From Usitatibacter palustris (lineage in GTDB: Bacteria > Pseudomonadota > Gammaproteobacteria > Burkholderiales > Usitatibacteraceae), in NCBI RefSeq assembly GCF_013003985.1, contig NZ_CP053073.1, forward strand, positions 2,480,001-2,544,000: 64,000 bases of DNA. Direction: 5' to 3'. Shown one piece after another: positions 36,049-45,513 of the stretch (position 1 is its first letter; each line of letters starts with the position of its first letter). The translations under genes were made by a program, and so were the position numbers. Under the pieces are notes generated by a model. It had not been told where the DNA came from and ran no database searches. It was given only the letters and a program-made list of their open reading frames with translations.

Positions 36049-36101
36049 CGGCTTTCCGCCGGCGCCCCGCGCCGGTTCATCAACGACTTCACGGAGCAAC
36101 C

Positions 36102-37112
36102 ATGATCCGCAAGACCGCTGTTCGCAGTTTCCTCGTCGCCGCATTTCTCGCCGGCGGCATCGCCCACGCCGACGTCACCCTCCTCAACGTGTCGTACGAC
36201 CCGACGCGCGAGCTCTACGCCGACTTCAACAAGGCCTTCTCCGCCCAATGGGAGGCGAGGAACAAGGAGAAGGTCACGGTGAAGCAATCGCACGGCGGCT
36301 CGGGAAAGCAGGCCCGCTCCGTGATCGACGGCCTCGAGGCCGACGTGGTGACGCTCGCCCTCGCCTACGACATCGACGCCATCTCCGAGAAGGCGAAGCT
36401 GCTGCCCGCCGATTGGCAGAAGCGCCTGCCGCAGAACAGCACGCCTTACACGTCGACGATCGTGTTCCTCGTGCGCAAGGGCAATCCCAAGGGCATCAAG
36501 GACTGGGATGACCTCACCAAGCCCGGCGTGGCGGTGATCACCCCGAACCCGAAGACCTCGGGTGGCGCGCAGTGGAACTACCTCGCCGCCTGGGAATACG
36601 CGAAGCGCAAGAACGGCGGGAGCGAAGCGAAGGCGAAGGAATTCGTCACCGCGCTCTACAAGAACGTGCCGGTGCTCGATTCGGGCGCGCGCGGCTCGAC
36701 GGTGACCTTCGTCGAGCGCGGCATCGGCGACGTCTTCATCTCGTGGGAGAACGAGGCGTTCCTGTCGATCAAGGAGCTCGGTCCCGACAAATTCGAGATC
36801 GTGGTCCCGCCGCTGTCGATCCTCGCCGAGCCGCCCGTGGCCGTCGTCGACAAGGTCGTCGACAAGCGCGGCACGCGCAAGCAGGCCGAGGCCTACCTCA
36901 AGTACCTGTACACGGAGGAAGGGCAGGAGATCGCGGCGAAGCACTACTACCGCCCGACCAACGCAAAGGTGGCCCAGAAGTACGCGAGCCAGTTCCCGAA
37001 GGTCACGCTCTTCACGATCGGCGATGCGTTCGGCGGCTGGCAGAAGGCCTCGAAGACGCACTTCCAGGACGGCGGCACGTTCGACCAGATCTACCAGCCG
37101 GGGAAGAAGTAG
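36102..37112 (+). CDS. sbp: Periplasmic sulfate-binding protein
   Basis: 336 residues with a signal peptide ending AHA near residue 23. Family landmarks of Sbp/Cys[45 protein letters not shown], and the sulfate-binding [12 protein letters not shown] and [15 protein letters not shown] lies before the ATG. It delivers sulfate (or thiosulfate) to the CysTWA transporter encoded next. Confidence 0.93.
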   Translation: MIRKTAVRSFLVAAFLAGGIAHADVTLLNVSYDPTRELYADFNKAFSAQWEARNKEKVTVKQSHGGSGKQARSVIDGLEADVVTLALAYDIDAISEKAKLLPADWQKRLPQNSTPYTSTIVFLVRKGNPKGIKDWDDLTKPGVAVITPNPKTSGGAQWNYLAAWEYAKRKNGGSEAKAKEFVTALYKNVPVLDSGARGSTVTFVERGIGDVFISWENEAFLSIKELGPDKFEIVVPPLSILAEPPVAVVDKVVDKRGTRKQAEAYLKYLYTEEGQEIAAKHYYRPTNAKVAQKYASQFPKVTLFTIGDAFGGWQKASKTHFQDGGTFDQIYQPGKK

Positions 37113-37113
37113 C

Positions 37114-37956
37114 GTGTCCTTCCTGCAACGACGCCACAGCGTGCTCCCGGGGTTCAACCTCGCCCTCGGGTTCACGGTGCTCTATCTCAGCCTGATCGTC
37201 CTGATCCCGCTCTCGGCGGCGTTCATCAAGACGTTCACGCTCACGTGGGACCAGTTCGTCACGCACGTGACGAACCCCCGCGTGCTGGCGTCGCTGCGGC
37301 TCACCTTCGGTGCGTCGTTCATCGCAGCACTCATCAATGCGGTGTTCGGCCTGCTCGTGGCCTGGGTGCTGGTGCGCTACAAATTCCCGGGCCGCCGCTT
37401 CATCGACGCGCTCGTGGACCTCCCGTTCGCGTTGCCCACCGCGGTTGCGGGCATCGCACTCACGGCGATCTACGCGCCCAACGGCTGGCTCGGGAAGCCC
37501 TTGATGGATCTCTTCGGCCTCAAGGTCGCGTTCACGCCGCTGGGCGTGCTGGTCGCGCTTACCTTCATCGGAATGCCGTTCGTCGTCCGCACGGTGCAGC
37601 CGGTGCTCGAGGACCTGGAGCGCGAGCTCGAGGAGGCCGCGCAGTCGCTGGGTGCGAGCCGCCTGCAGACGTTCGTGCGCGTCGTCCTGCCCACCGTCCT
37701 GCCGGCGCTGCTCACGGGGTTCGCGCTCGCCTTCGCGCGCGCGATCGGCGAGTACGGCTCGGTGATCTTCATCGCCGGCAACATGCCGATGGTCTCCGAG
37801 ATCGCGCCGCTCATGATCATCACCAAGCTCGAGCAGTACGACTACGCGGGCGCGACCGCGATCGCCGTCGTGATGCTCGTCGCGTCCTTCATCCTGCTGC
37901 TGGGCATCAACGGATTGCAGTGGTGGTCGCGGCGCCATGCGGAGCGCAAGAACTGA
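37114..37956 (+). CDS. cysT: Sulfate ABC transporter permease CysT
   Basis: 280 residues from a GTG one base after the sbp stop. Six membrane spans; the EAA loop is [23 protein letters not shown]. First of two permeases of the sulfate/thiosulfate importer. The sequence starts [19 protein letters not shown], typical for CysT. Confidence 0.93.
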   Translation: MSFLQRRHSVLPGFNLALGFTVLYLSLIVLIPLSAAFIKTFTLTWDQFVTHVTNPRVLASLRLTFGASFIAALINAVFGLLVAWVLVRYKFPGRRFIDALVDLPFALPTAVAGIALTAIYAPNGWLGKPLMDLFGLKVAFTPLGVLVALTFIGMPFVVRTVQPVLEDLERELEEAAQSLGASRLQTFVRVVLPTVLPALLTGFALAFARAIGEYGSVIFIAGNMPMVSEIAPLMIITKLEQYDYAGATAIAVVMLVASFILLLGINGLQWWSRRHAERKN

Positions 37957-37957
37957 C

Positions 37958-38821
37958 ATGGCCGCCGTGCTCGCTTCTCCCGCCCCCGCCGTGCGCGCTC
38001 GCCGCGCGCAGCGCCCGATCCCGTGGGTTCCGATCGCGTTGGTGGGCGTGGCTCTCCTCTACCTCACGGCATTCCTCTTCATCCCGCTCTTCGCGGTCTT
38101 CTTCGAGGCACTGAAGAAGGGCTGGGGCGTGTACCTCGCGGCCATCAGCGAGCCCGATGCCTGGGCCGCGATCCGCCTCACGCTCATCGCTGCGGCCATC
38201 GCCGTGCCGCTCAATCTCGTCTTCGGGATCGCTGCGGCCTGGGCCATCGCGAAGTTCGACTTCCGCGGCAAGAGCGCGCTGATCACGCTGATCGACCTGC
38301 CCTTCTCCGTGTCACCCGTGGTCTCGGGCCTCATCTACGTGCTGATCTTCGGCCTTCAGGGCTGGCTGGGCCCGTGGCTGCAGGGACACGACGTGAAGAT
38401 CATCTTCGCGGTGCCGGGCATCGTGCTCGCGACCGTCTTCGTCACGTTCCCGTTCGTCGCGCGCGAGCTGATCCCCCTCATGCAGGCGCAGGGGCGTGAA
38501 GAGGAGGAAGCCGCCGTGCTGCTGGGTGCGAACGGCTGGCAGCTCCTGTGGCGCGTGACGCTGCCCAACGTGAAGTGGGGCCTGCTCTACGGCGTGATCC
38601 TCTGCAACGCGCGTGCGATGGGCGAGTTCGGCGCGGTGTCGGTGGTCTCCGGTCACATCCGCGGCATGACCAACACGCTGCCGCTGCATGTGGAGATTCT
38701 CTACAACGAGTACCAGTTCGCGGCGGCCTTCGCGTGCGCTTCGCTCCTGGCCCTCCTCGCCCTCGTCACGCTGGCCCTCAAGACGTGGGTCGAGTCGCAT
38801 CAACGAAAGGAATCCCGATGA
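37958..38821 (+). CDS. cysW: Sulfate ABC transporter permease CysW
   Basis: 287 residues, six spans, with the EAA loop [22 protein letters not shown]. The N-terminus has an extra 20-residue alanine/arginine-rich cytoplasmic stretch. Second permease of the sulfate importer. One base after cysT; its stop overlaps the cysA start (ATGA). Confidence 0.93.
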   Translation: MAAVLASPAPAVRARRAQRPIPWVPIALVGVALLYLTAFLFIPLFAVFFEALKKGWGVYLAAISEPDAWAAIRLTLIAAAIAVPLNLVFGIAAAWAIAKFDFRGKSALITLIDLPFSVSPVVSGLIYVLIFGLQGWLGPWLQGHDVKIIFAVPGIVLATVFVTFPFVARELIPLMQAQGREEEEAAVLLGANGWQLLWRVTLPNVKWGLLYGVILCNARAMGEFGAVSVVSGHIRGMTNTLPLHVEILYNEYQFAAAFACASLLALLALVTLALKTWVESHQRKESR

Positions 38822-39819
38822 GCATCTCGATCGCCGGCGTCTCGAAGAACTTCGGCAGCTTCAGCGCATTGAACGACGTGACGCTCGACATCGCGCCCGG
38901 CGAGCTCGTGGCGCTGCTCGGCCCATCGGGCTCCGGCAAGACCACGTTGCTGCGCGTGATCGCCGGGCTCGAGCGCCCCGACCGCGGTTCGGTGCACTTC
39001 GAGGGCGAGGACATCACCGACCAGCGCGTGCAGGACCGCGGCGTGGGCTTCGTCTTCCAGCACTACGCGCTCTTCCGGCACATGACGATCTTCGAGAACG
39101 TAGCCTTCGGCCTGCGCGTGCGCCCGCGCGCGGAACGTCCGACCGACGCGCAAATCCACCGCAAGGTGAAGTCGCTGCTCGAGCTCGTGCAGCTCGACTG
39201 GCTCGCGGACCGCTACCCGCACCAGCTCTCCGGCGGCCAACGCCAGCGCATCGCGCTCGCCCGCGCGCTCGCGATCGAACCCAAGGTGCTCTTGCTCGAC
39301 GAACCCTTCGGCGCGCTCGACGCCAAGGTGCGCAAGGAACTTCGTCGCTGGCTTCGCCGCCTGCACGACGAAATCCACCTCACAAGCGTGTTCGTCACGC
39401 ACGACCAGGAAGAAGCGCTCGAGGTCGCCGACCGCGTGGTCGTCTTCAACCACGGGAAGATCGAGCAGGTGGGCACGCCTTCCGAGGTGTATGACACGCC
39501 CGCCTCGCCCTTCGTCTACCAGTTCATCGGCCACGTGAACGAGCTGGCGAGCGACGAGGGTGTGGCCTACGTGCGCCCGCACGAGATCGACGTCGTCGAC
39601 GCCTCGCATCCGAATGCCGTGCAAGCGCTGCTCGAGCACGTCGTGCGCCTGGGCCCGCGCGTGCGCCTCGAGCTCCTCGCCACCGCGGGCAACACACCGC
39701 TCGAAGTCGAGCTCACCGCCGACGCGTTCGCCTCGCTGAACATCAAGGCCGGGGACACGCTGCACGTCGTGCCCCGCAGCGCACGGGTGTTCCCGATCGC
39801 CGACGCCAGGGCCGCCTGA
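38818..39819 (+). CDS. cysA: Sulfate ABC transporter ATPase CysA
   Basis: 333 residues. Walker [10 protein letters not shown], signature [15 protein letters not shown], Walker [13 protein letters not shown], and H-loop [10 protein letters not shown]. The C-terminal 100 residues form the regulatory beta domain usual for CysA. Completes the sulfate importer and thereby the pathway from uptake to sulfide. Confidence 0.94.
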   Translation: MSISIAGVSKNFGSFSALNDVTLDIAPGELVALLGPSGSGKTTLLRVIAGLERPDRGSVHFEGEDITDQRVQDRGVGFVFQHYALFRHMTIFENVAFGLRVRPRAERPTDAQIHRKVKSLLELVQLDWLADRYPHQLSGGQRQRIALARALAIEPKVLLLDEPFGALDAKVRKELRRWLRRLHDEIHLTSVFVTHDQEEALEVADRVVVFNHGKIEQVGTPSEVYDTPASPFVYQFIGHVNELASDEGVAYVRPHEIDVVDASHPNAVQALLEHVVRLGPRVRLELLATAGNTPLEVELTADAFASLNIKAGDTLHVVPRSARVFPIADARAA

Positions 39820-39839
39820 TTCCCAACCGTAACGACGCC

Positions 39840-40616
39840 ATGCAAACCAACGACAAGTTCACCATCGAGACCATCACGGACGTGCGTCCGTGGACCGATT
39901 CGCTGTTTTCCTTCCGCACCACGCGCGATCGCGGCTACCGCTTCGTGCCGGGGCAGTTCGCGCGCATCGGCGTGCAGGACGAATCCTCCGGCGAGAAGAT
40001 CTGGCGCGCGTATTCCATCGCGTCGGCGAGCTACGACGAGCACCTGGAGTTCTTCTCGGTGGTCGTGCCCGGGGGCGCGTTCACGAGCCGCCTCTCCCAG
40101 CTGAAGGAAGGCGATCCCATCCTCGTCGAGCGCAAGAGCTATGGCTTTCTCACCACCGACCGTTTCGAGCAGGGCCGCGACCTCTGGATGCTCGCCACCG
40201 GCACGGGCCTCGCACCCTTCCTCTCCATCCTCCACGAGTTCGAGACCTGGGAGCACTACGACAACCTGGTGCTCGTGCAGAGCGTGCGCACGCAAGCCGA
40301 GCTCGCCTACGAGGACCTCATCCGCGGCTTCGAGGGCAGCGAGTACTACGGCGAATTCGCGCACAAGCTTCGCTACGTTCGCATCGTCACGCGCGAACCG
40401 GTCGAAGGCGCGCTCGGCGACCGCGTGACCAAGCTCCTCACGAGCCACGTGCTCGAAGACAACGTCGGCCTCAAGCTCGACCACGACCGCTCGCGCATCA
40501 TGCTGTGCGGCAATCCGGAGATGGTCGAGGATTCCCGCAAGCTCCTCATCGACCGCGGTTTCAAGCTTTCGCGCCGCGGCGAGCCCGGACACCTCGCGGT
40601 GGAGAACTACTGGTGA
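39840..40616 (+). CDS. fpr: Ferredoxin-NADP reductase
   Basis: 258 residues. FAD-binding RAYSIAS near residue 58 and GGAFTSRLSQL, then NADP-binding LATGTGLAPFLSIL, and the C-terminal Tyr/Trp end (HLAVENYW) of the bacterial FPR class. Its place behind the cys operon fits supply of reduced ferredoxin to sulfite reductase. 20 bases after cysA. Confidence 0.93.
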   Translation: MQTNDKFTIETITDVRPWTDSLFSFRTTRDRGYRFVPGQFARIGVQDESSGEKIWRAYSIASASYDEHLEFFSVVVPGGAFTSRLSQLKEGDPILVERKSYGFLTTDRFEQGRDLWMLATGTGLAPFLSILHEFETWEHYDNLVLVQSVRTQAELAYEDLIRGFEGSEYYGEFAHKLRYVRIVTREPVEGALGDRVTKLLTSHVLEDNVGLKLDHDRSRIMLCGNPEMVEDSRKLLIDRGFKLSRRGEPGHLAVENYW

Positions 40617-41080
40617 GCGCGCGCGAAGGCGGCGCCGAGGTGCTGGCGGCCATCCTCGAGCGCGCCGGCGAGCGAGCGCGCTCGAAAGGCCTGGGCTACG
40701 CGGGCGAGCTCACGCCGTCGGAGGCCTGGCGCCTGCACACCGCGGGTGCCGCACGCATCGTGGACGTGCGCACGAAGCCCGAGTTCGAGCTCGTGGGCCG
40801 CGTCCCCGACACGCCGCTCATCGAATGGCGGCGCTACGGCGACACCCAACCGAATCCGAATTTCCTGCGCGAGCTGGCCGGCGTGGTCGCGCCCGACGAG
40901 CCCGTCCTCTTCCTGTGCCGCAGCGGGGTGCGTTCGCACCACGCCGCGGAGCTCGCAACCCATGCCGGGTACCCGAGCGCGTTCAACATCAGCGAGGGGT
41001 TCGAAGGCGAGCTCGACGACACCTCGCGTCGCGGCGCATCCGGCTGGCGCGCCGCAGGCCTTCCCTGGGAGCAAAACTAG
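40613..41080 (+). CDS. Rhodanese-domain sulfurtransferase
   Basis: 155 residues from a GTG overlapping the fpr stop (GTGA). A single rhodanese domain: VDVRTKPEFELVG, then the active loop LFLCRSGVRSHHAAEL with the catalytic cysteine. It likely handles sulfane sulfur in the sulfur assimilation context. Last gene of the operon, followed by a terminator. Confidence 0.9.
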   Translation: MSAREGGAEVLAAILERAGERARSKGLGYAGELTPSEAWRLHTAGAARIVDVRTKPEFELVGRVPDTPLIEWRRYGDTQPNPNFLRELAGVVAPDEPVLFLCRSGVRSHHAAELATHAGYPSAFNISEGFEGELDDTSRRGASGWRAAGLPWEQN

Positions 41081-41124
41081 CGCACGACACGATCACCTAT
41101 CCGGCGAGCACCGGCCGCAACTTC

Positions 41125-41156
41125 AAAGGCGCGTTCTCGCAAGGGTCCGCGCCTTT
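41125..41156 (+). terminator. Intrinsic terminator of the sulfur assimilation operon
   Basis: A perfect 9-bp stem (AAAGGCGCG at 41125-41133, CGCGCCTTT at 41148-41156) with a 14-base loop, followed by TTCCTTTTTTCTTT. It lies 44 bases after the rhodanese stop. Confidence 0.82.
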
Positions 41157-41201
41157 TTCCTTTTTTCTTTCGCGCGAATGCATGGCTGGCGGCCACCGCT
41201 T

Positions 41202-41215
41202 TTGATTTGGATCAA
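41202..41215 (+). promoter_or_regulatory. Perfect FNR/ANR box upstream of the decaheme cytochrome operon
   Basis: TTGAT-TTGG-ATCAA is an exact match to the FNR consensus TTGATNNNNATCAA. Its centre is at 41208.5. A consensus -35 box TTGACA lies at 41236-41241; a 17-base spacer would place the start near 41270, about 61.5 bases from the box centre, a class I activator position. The expected -10 hexamer (41259-41264) is poor, which fits need for an activator. Confidence 0.75.
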
Positions 41216-41348
41216 CCTTGGCGTTGATTCGATGGTTGACAAGAGGGGCTGCAAAGGCAAACCATTGCGGGGAATAACAAAAAGCCGCTGACACCGACCC
41301 CAAGCAACCCCGGCGAAGCCATCAGCACCGGGATACGAGGTGAAGCAA

Positions 41349-42311
41349 ATGCGACTCCTGCCCCGCTGTGCTGCGACCGCCGTCGCCGCATTGGCCTTGC
41401 TTGTAGGCCTTCCCGCTTCTTCCCAGACTGCCCCACCCGCCAAGGAACCCGCGAAGGAAAAGTACGCGCCTGCGACGCCGGTCTGCGCGGGCTGCCACGC
41501 GCAATCGCATGAGTCGATCGCGATGTCCCATCATGGTGCGAAGAACGATGCCGGCGGGAGCATGTGCCAGGCGTGCCACGGCGACGCCTCCGAACACATC
41601 AAGGATCCCACCACGAACAAGATGGTCAACAAGTTCGTGAAGGCGCCGGCCGCCGAGAAAAGCGCGGTTTGCCTCACGTGCCACACCACGAACCGGCACC
41701 TCGCGTTCTGGGAGTCGGGCAAGCACTCGAAGAACGATGTGGCCTGCTCGGATTGCCACAATATCCATGGCAAGGCCAAGGCGGCGACCGTGGCGCCCTA
41801 CACCACGACCTCGCGCCCGCTCGAAGCCGACACCTGCGGCACCTGCCACAAGCAAGTGCGCAATGCCGCGCTCAAGCCCTCGCACCACCCGATCATCGAA
41901 GGCAAGGTGAAGTGCTCCGACTGTCACAATCCGCACGGTGCCGTCACTCCTGCGATGCTCAAGCACGAAACGGTCAACCAGCAGTGCTTCTCCTGCCACG
42001 CCGACAAGCGCGGCCCCTTCGTCTTCGGGCATCCGCCGGTCGAGGAGAACTGCCTCACGTGCCACACGCCGCACGGCTCCTCGCATGAAAAGCTCCTGAC
42101 GGAGAAGGCGCCCAACCTCTGCCAGGACTGCCACGTGACGGGTCGCCATCCCACCAGCTTCTACGGCTCGGGCCAGGGCTGGAACCTTCCAAGCGGGGCT
42201 CCCAACAGCGCCGTCAGCTCGCGCTTCATCGCGCGGGGCTGCCTCAACTGCCACAACTCGGTCCACGGCTCCAACGCCCCGACCAGCCGTGGCAAGTTCC
42301 TGATCCGATAG
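41349..42311 (+). CDS. Periplasmic decaheme cytochrome c, MtrA/DmsE family
   Basis: 320 residues from the ATG at 41349, with GAGGTGA six bases upstream; an in-frame GTG at 41340 is part of that ribosome site. A signal peptide ends near ASS-Q. Ten CxxCH motifs are present: CAGCH, CQACH, CLTCH, CSDCH, CGTCH, CSDCH, CFSCH, CLTCH, CQDCH, CLNCH. Length and heme number match MtrA, MtoA, PioA and DmsE, which sit inside an MtrB porin and pass electrons across the outer membrane. The partner porin gene follows after 10 bases. Confidence 0.93.
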   Translation: MRLLPRCAATAVAALALLVGLPASSQTAPPAKEPAKEKYAPATPVCAGCHAQSHESIAMSHHGAKNDAGGSMCQACHGDASEHIKDPTTNKMVNKFVKAPAAEKSAVCLTCHTTNRHLAFWESGKHSKNDVACSDCHNIHGKAKAATVAPYTTTSRPLEADTCGTCHKQVRNAALKPSHHPIIEGKVKCSDCHNPHGAVTPAMLKHETVNQQCFSCHADKRGPFVFGHPPVEENCLTCHTPHGSSHEKLLTEKAPNLCQDCHVTGRHPTSFYGSGQGWNLPSGAPNSAVSSRFIARGCLNCHNSVHGSNAPTSRGKFLIR

Positions 42312-42321
42312 GAAGGCGACC

Positions 42322-44430
42322 ATGAACCGCAAACTGATCGCAATCCTCGTCGCCAACGTCTTCGCGGCCGCGACCTCGCCCGCCTTCGCGCAGTCGAGCG
42401 ACTTCAGCGTCACCGGTACCGCCAGCGTCGGCGGAATCATGACGGACACAAACGCCGTCGACGCGTCGAAACTCAACGAGTACCAGGACCTCTCCAGCGG
42501 CCTGATGACCCTGTTCGACATCCGCGGACGCGGCAGCCGATACTGGTTCGACCTCTTCGGCGAGAACCTCGGCCGCGACGACCAGTACATCGCGATGCGC
42601 GGCGGCCTCTATGACGTCTTCAAGTACCGCCTCTCCAGCGATTCGCTGCGCCACAACTTCCTCTTCAACGGTCGCACGCCCTACAGCGGTGCCGGCAGCG
42701 ACATTCAGACGGCGGCCCCCCCCTTCCCGCGCCTCAACCAAGGCACGTGGAACAACATCGACATGGGCTACAAGCGTCGCGACGACGCGGGCATGTTCGA
42801 GTACCAGGGAACCGATCCGTGGTACTTCCGCGTCGACGGCAACCAGGTGACCACGAAGGGCACGAAGCCCGGCGCCGCTTCGCAGGGCCTGAGCCCGGGC
42901 AACGGCTTCGTGGACCTCTCGCTTCCAGTCGACTACGTCACGCGCAACGTGAGCGTCGAGGGCGGCTATACGACCCGCACGATGCACTTCAACGTGTCGT
43001 GGATGACCAGCAAGTTCGAGACCGACAACGAAGCCGTCACCTGGCAGAACGGGTACTGGGGCAACGGGATCGACCGCACGGCGCTCGCGGCCGACAACAA
43101 GTACACGCGGGTCATGGCCAACGCCACGTTCCGGCAACTGCCGCTCGCGACCACGCTCGCCGCGCGCTACACCAGCGACGAGCTGGAGAGCGATGTGGGA
43201 CTCCCGGGTTCCGTCCTGAGCACCACCACGGGCGGCACGTCGCCGACCGGGGCGACGAGCAGCACTTTCGGCGGCAAGGTGACCAACAAGACCCTGACGC
43301 TCTCGGCGGTGTCCGCGCCGATGAAAGCGCTCGACACGCGGCTCTACTACAACTACCGCGAGCGCGACGACGAGTCGTCCACGGTGAGCTTCGAGAACGG
43401 CGCCTACGTGACCGAGCCGTTCTCGTACGAGAAGGACAACTACGGATTCGAGGCCTTCTACCGCCTCGATCGCGGCAACCGCATCGGCGTGGGCTACGAC
43501 TACCTTGAAACGGACCGCGAGGGCCGGAGCGACTTCGACCGAACCAAGGACCGGCGCCTGTTCGCCGAATGGAAGAGCACGTCGCTCGAGGATCTTTCCG
43601 CGCGCCTGAAGTACCAGCGGCTCGAGCGCGAATCGAACTTCCTCCATGCCAACGACGGGACGAGCAGCACCGACGTCAACTACCTCAACCGCTACGTGAC
43701 GGCGTTCGACCTTTCGAACGTGGACCAGGACCTCTGGAAGCTCACGCTCGACTGGACGCCGTTCGCGAACCTCGACCTGGGCTTCGAAGGCATCATCAAG
43801 AACAACAAGTTCAAGGACAACTCGCTGGGCCGGCTCAAGGACGACCGGCGTGAAATCTACGTGAACGCGTCATACGCGATTCCCGGCGGCGCCAGGTTCA
43901 CCGTGTTCGGCGACTCCGAGGAGATCAAGTACGACTCGACACACCGCATCATCGGCTCAGGCACGACGACCGGCGCGTACGATCCGGCCTCTCCCGCGAA
44001 CGCGAGCAACTACAACTGGTCGGGGAAGATCAAGGACCGCAACTGGGCGGTGGGCGCTGCGTTCGACTGCCCGATGGGCGAGAAGCTCTCGATCAAGGCC
44101 TCGGCCATCTACTACAAGACCGACGGAACCGTCGACCTCGCGCTGCAGGATGGCGTCCCCACTTCGGTCACGCGGCCGCTTCCGATCGCCGACTGGGATG
44201 ACACGCGGCGCACCTCGTTCACGCTCAAGGCGGTGTACGCCTTCAGCAAGACGTGGTCCTTCACCGCGGGCTACGCGTACGAGCGCTACGAGTACAAGGA
44301 CTCCCAGTTCGACGGATATCGCTACACCATCCCGGCGTCGACCAATCAGGACAGCTACCTCTCCGGCGTCTACGCCAACCCGCAGTACAAGGCCAACTTC
44401 CTCTACGGGCTGGTGAACTACCGCTTCTGA
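42322..44430 (+). CDS. MtrB/PioB-family outer membrane beta-barrel
   Basis: 702 residues. Signal peptide ending AFA-Q; the rest is a large barrel of alternating strands rich in aromatic girdles, ending NFLYGLVNYRF with the C-terminal Phe of outer membrane proteins. It belongs to the decaheme-associated MtrB/PioB family by length, pairing and segments such as RYWFDLFGENLGRDDQYIAMRGG. The CxxC near the N-terminus of Shewanella MtrB is absent. Together with the decaheme protein it should form an electron conduit; no MtrC-type surface cytochrome is encoded here. Confidence 0.88.
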   Translation: MNRKLIAILVANVFAAATSPAFAQSSDFSVTGTASVGGIMTDTNAVDASKLNEYQDLSSGLMTLFDIRGRGSRYWFDLFGENLGRDDQYIAMRGGLYDVFKYRLSSDSLRHNFLFNGRTPYSGAGSDIQTAAPPFPRLNQGTWNNIDMGYKRRDDAGMFEYQGTDPWYFRVDGNQVTTKGTKPGAASQGLSPGNGFVDLSLPVDYVTRNVSVEGGYTTRTMHFNVSWMTSKFETDNEAVTWQNGYWGNGIDRTALAADNKYTRVMANATFRQLPLATTLAARYTSDELESDVGLPGSVLSTTTGGTSPTGATSSTFGGKVTNKTLTLSAVSAPMKALDTRLYYNYRERDDESSTVSFENGAYVTEPFSYEKDNYGFEAFYRLDRGNRIGVGYDYLETDREGRSDFDRTKDRRLFAEWKSTSLEDLSARLKYQRLERESNFLHANDGTSSTDVNYLNRYVTAFDLSNVDQDLWKLTLDWTPFANLDLGFEGIIKNNKFKDNSLGRLKDDRREIYVNASYAIPGGARFTVFGDSEEIKYDSTHRIIGSGTTTGAYDPASPANASNYNWSGKIKDRNWAVGAAFDCPMGEKLSIKASAIYYKTDGTVDLALQDGVPTSVTRPLPIADWDDTRRTSFTLKAVYAFSKTWSFTAGYAYERYEYKDSQFDGYRYTIPASTNQDSYLSGVYANPQYKANFLYGLVNYRF

Positions 44431-44437
44431 AAGTGAA

Positions 44438-44465
44438 ACGGGCCGCAGCTAACGCTGCGGCCCGT
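44438..44465 (+). terminator. Terminator after the decaheme/porin operon
   Basis: A perfect 12-bp stem (ACGGGCCGCAGC/GCTGCGGCCCGT) with loop TAAC, then TCTTC. It starts seven bases after the porin stop and also lies downstream of the convergent cytochrome gene, so it may act in both directions. Confidence 0.78.
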
Positions 44466-44491
44466 TCTTCATCCCGAGGCGTTGCGGCGCC

Positions 44492-44773
44492 TTACTGCGA
44501 CAGCACCCACTTCGCGAGCGCTTTCCGGTCATCGGCGCTTGCCTTCTCGCCACCGTGGTGCTTGGCGAGCTTGGCGACAACCGCGTCTTCCTTGCCCTTG
44601 TTCTTCGCGGCGATGTCCTTGAACGCCGGGCCGACTTTCTTCGCCGCCACGTCGTGGCAGGTCATGCAGCCGCTCTTCTTGGCGAGCTCTTCCGAGCCCT
44701 GGGCCGAAACCGCGACCAGGCCGAGGCCCGCGCCGAGGACAACGGTGGTGACAATCGCGATGCTGGCTTTCAT
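44492..44773 (-). CDS. Small class I cytochrome c
   Basis: 93 residues. Signal peptide to about residue 24 (VSAQG), one heme site CMTCH near residue 36, and a distal methionine expected in the C-terminal part; the only candidate Met after the heme motif is not obvious, since none appears after residue 37, so the sixth ligand is uncertain. About 70 mature residues, the size of cytochrome c8/c552-type carriers. It lies 64 bases after the NapC-like gene and may shuttle electrons among the periplasmic respiratory proteins. Confidence 0.88.
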   Translation of the reverse strand: MKASIAIVTTVVLGAGLGLVAVSAQGSEELAKKSGCMTCHDVAAKKVGPAFKDIAAKNKGKEDAVVAKLAKHHGGEKASADDRKALAKWVLSQ

Positions 44774-44837
44774 GTCATCTCCTCAAACGGCCGCGGGGCG
44801 GCCTACGTTGGGTTGAACTACACCTGCGTTACCTGAT

Positions 44838-45419
44838 TCAGGGCGCTGTATGCGCAATGCCCTTGTGGCAGTCGATGCACGTCGCCTTGCCCTCCATCAC
44901 CGTGGCGTGGATCGGCCGCACCATTTCCTTCTGCTTGGCGAGTACTTCCTTCGTGAAGACGTGGCAGTTGCGGCAGGCCTGGGAATTGTTGCCGGCGTAT
45001 TCCTCCCACACGTGCTTGGCCATTTCCATGCGGGCCGCCTTGAATTTCGCCTCGGTGTCGATCACCCCGCGCATCTCGCCGATGACGTCCTTGATGCCGG
45101 CCCTCGCCTTGTAGAAGAGGAGGTAGGGGTAATCCTTCGGGATATGGCAGTCGTGGCACGTGGCGGCCACGCCGGTGCGATTGGTGCCATGGATACCGTC
45201 GCGGTGCTCCTTCGCGACCCATTGCATCGAGTGGCAGGCCGTTCCGCAGAATTTGTCCGTACCCGTGACGTTGACCATGACCTGCGTGCCGATGATCGCC
45301 ACCGATCCGATCACGAAGCCCACCACGAGCAAGCCCAGCACGGACCACTTCGCGCTCGGACTGCGAAGGCGATGCCAGGTGCGTTTCAGGAAGCCAGGAT
45401 TTCCGTTCTCTGCGGCCAT
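44838..45419 (-). CDS. NapC/NirT-family membrane tetraheme cytochrome c
   Basis: 193 residues. One N-terminal membrane anchor (residues about 25-47), then four heme sites: FCGTACH (CxxxCH), TCHDCH, ACRNCH and TCIDCH. The family oxidises quinol in the membrane and hands electrons to periplasmic reductases; here NrfA, encoded in the neighbouring operon, is the likely partner, in the role of NrfH. The decaheme conduit is another possible acceptor. AGGAG precedes the ATG. Confidence 0.9.
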   Translation of the reverse strand: MAAENGNPGFLKRTWHRLRSPSAKWSVLGLLVVGFVIGSVAIIGTQVMVNVTGTDKFCGTACHSMQWVAKEHRDGIHGTNRTGVAATCHDCHIPKDYPYLLFYKARAGIKDVIGEMRGVIDTEAKFKAARMEMAKHVWEEYAGNNSQACRNCHVFTKEVLAKQKEMVRPIHATVMEGKATCIDCHKGIAHTAP

Positions 45420-45466
45420 TTGTTCTCCTCGGCGGGTACAGCGGTCTAGAGTTTATCCTCCCCGGC

Positions 45467-45485
45467 TCCGCGCGCAAAGCGCGGA
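45467..45485 (-). terminator. Possible weak hairpin between radical SAM 1 and the NapC gene
   Basis: A 7-bp stem TCCGCGC/GCGCGGA with loop GCAAA in the 94-base gap 45420-45513, without a T tract. Downstream on the minus strand TAAACT (45455-45450) could be a -10 box for the NapC gene. Evidence for both is modest. Confidence 0.35.
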
Positions 45486-45513
45486 CTGGCGGAGATGAGA
45501 GTCATTGTCATGT

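Noticed and set aside
41340-41348. GTG at 41340 as the decaheme cytochrome start
   Set aside because: It is part of the GAGGTGA ribosome site placed correctly for the ATG at 41349.
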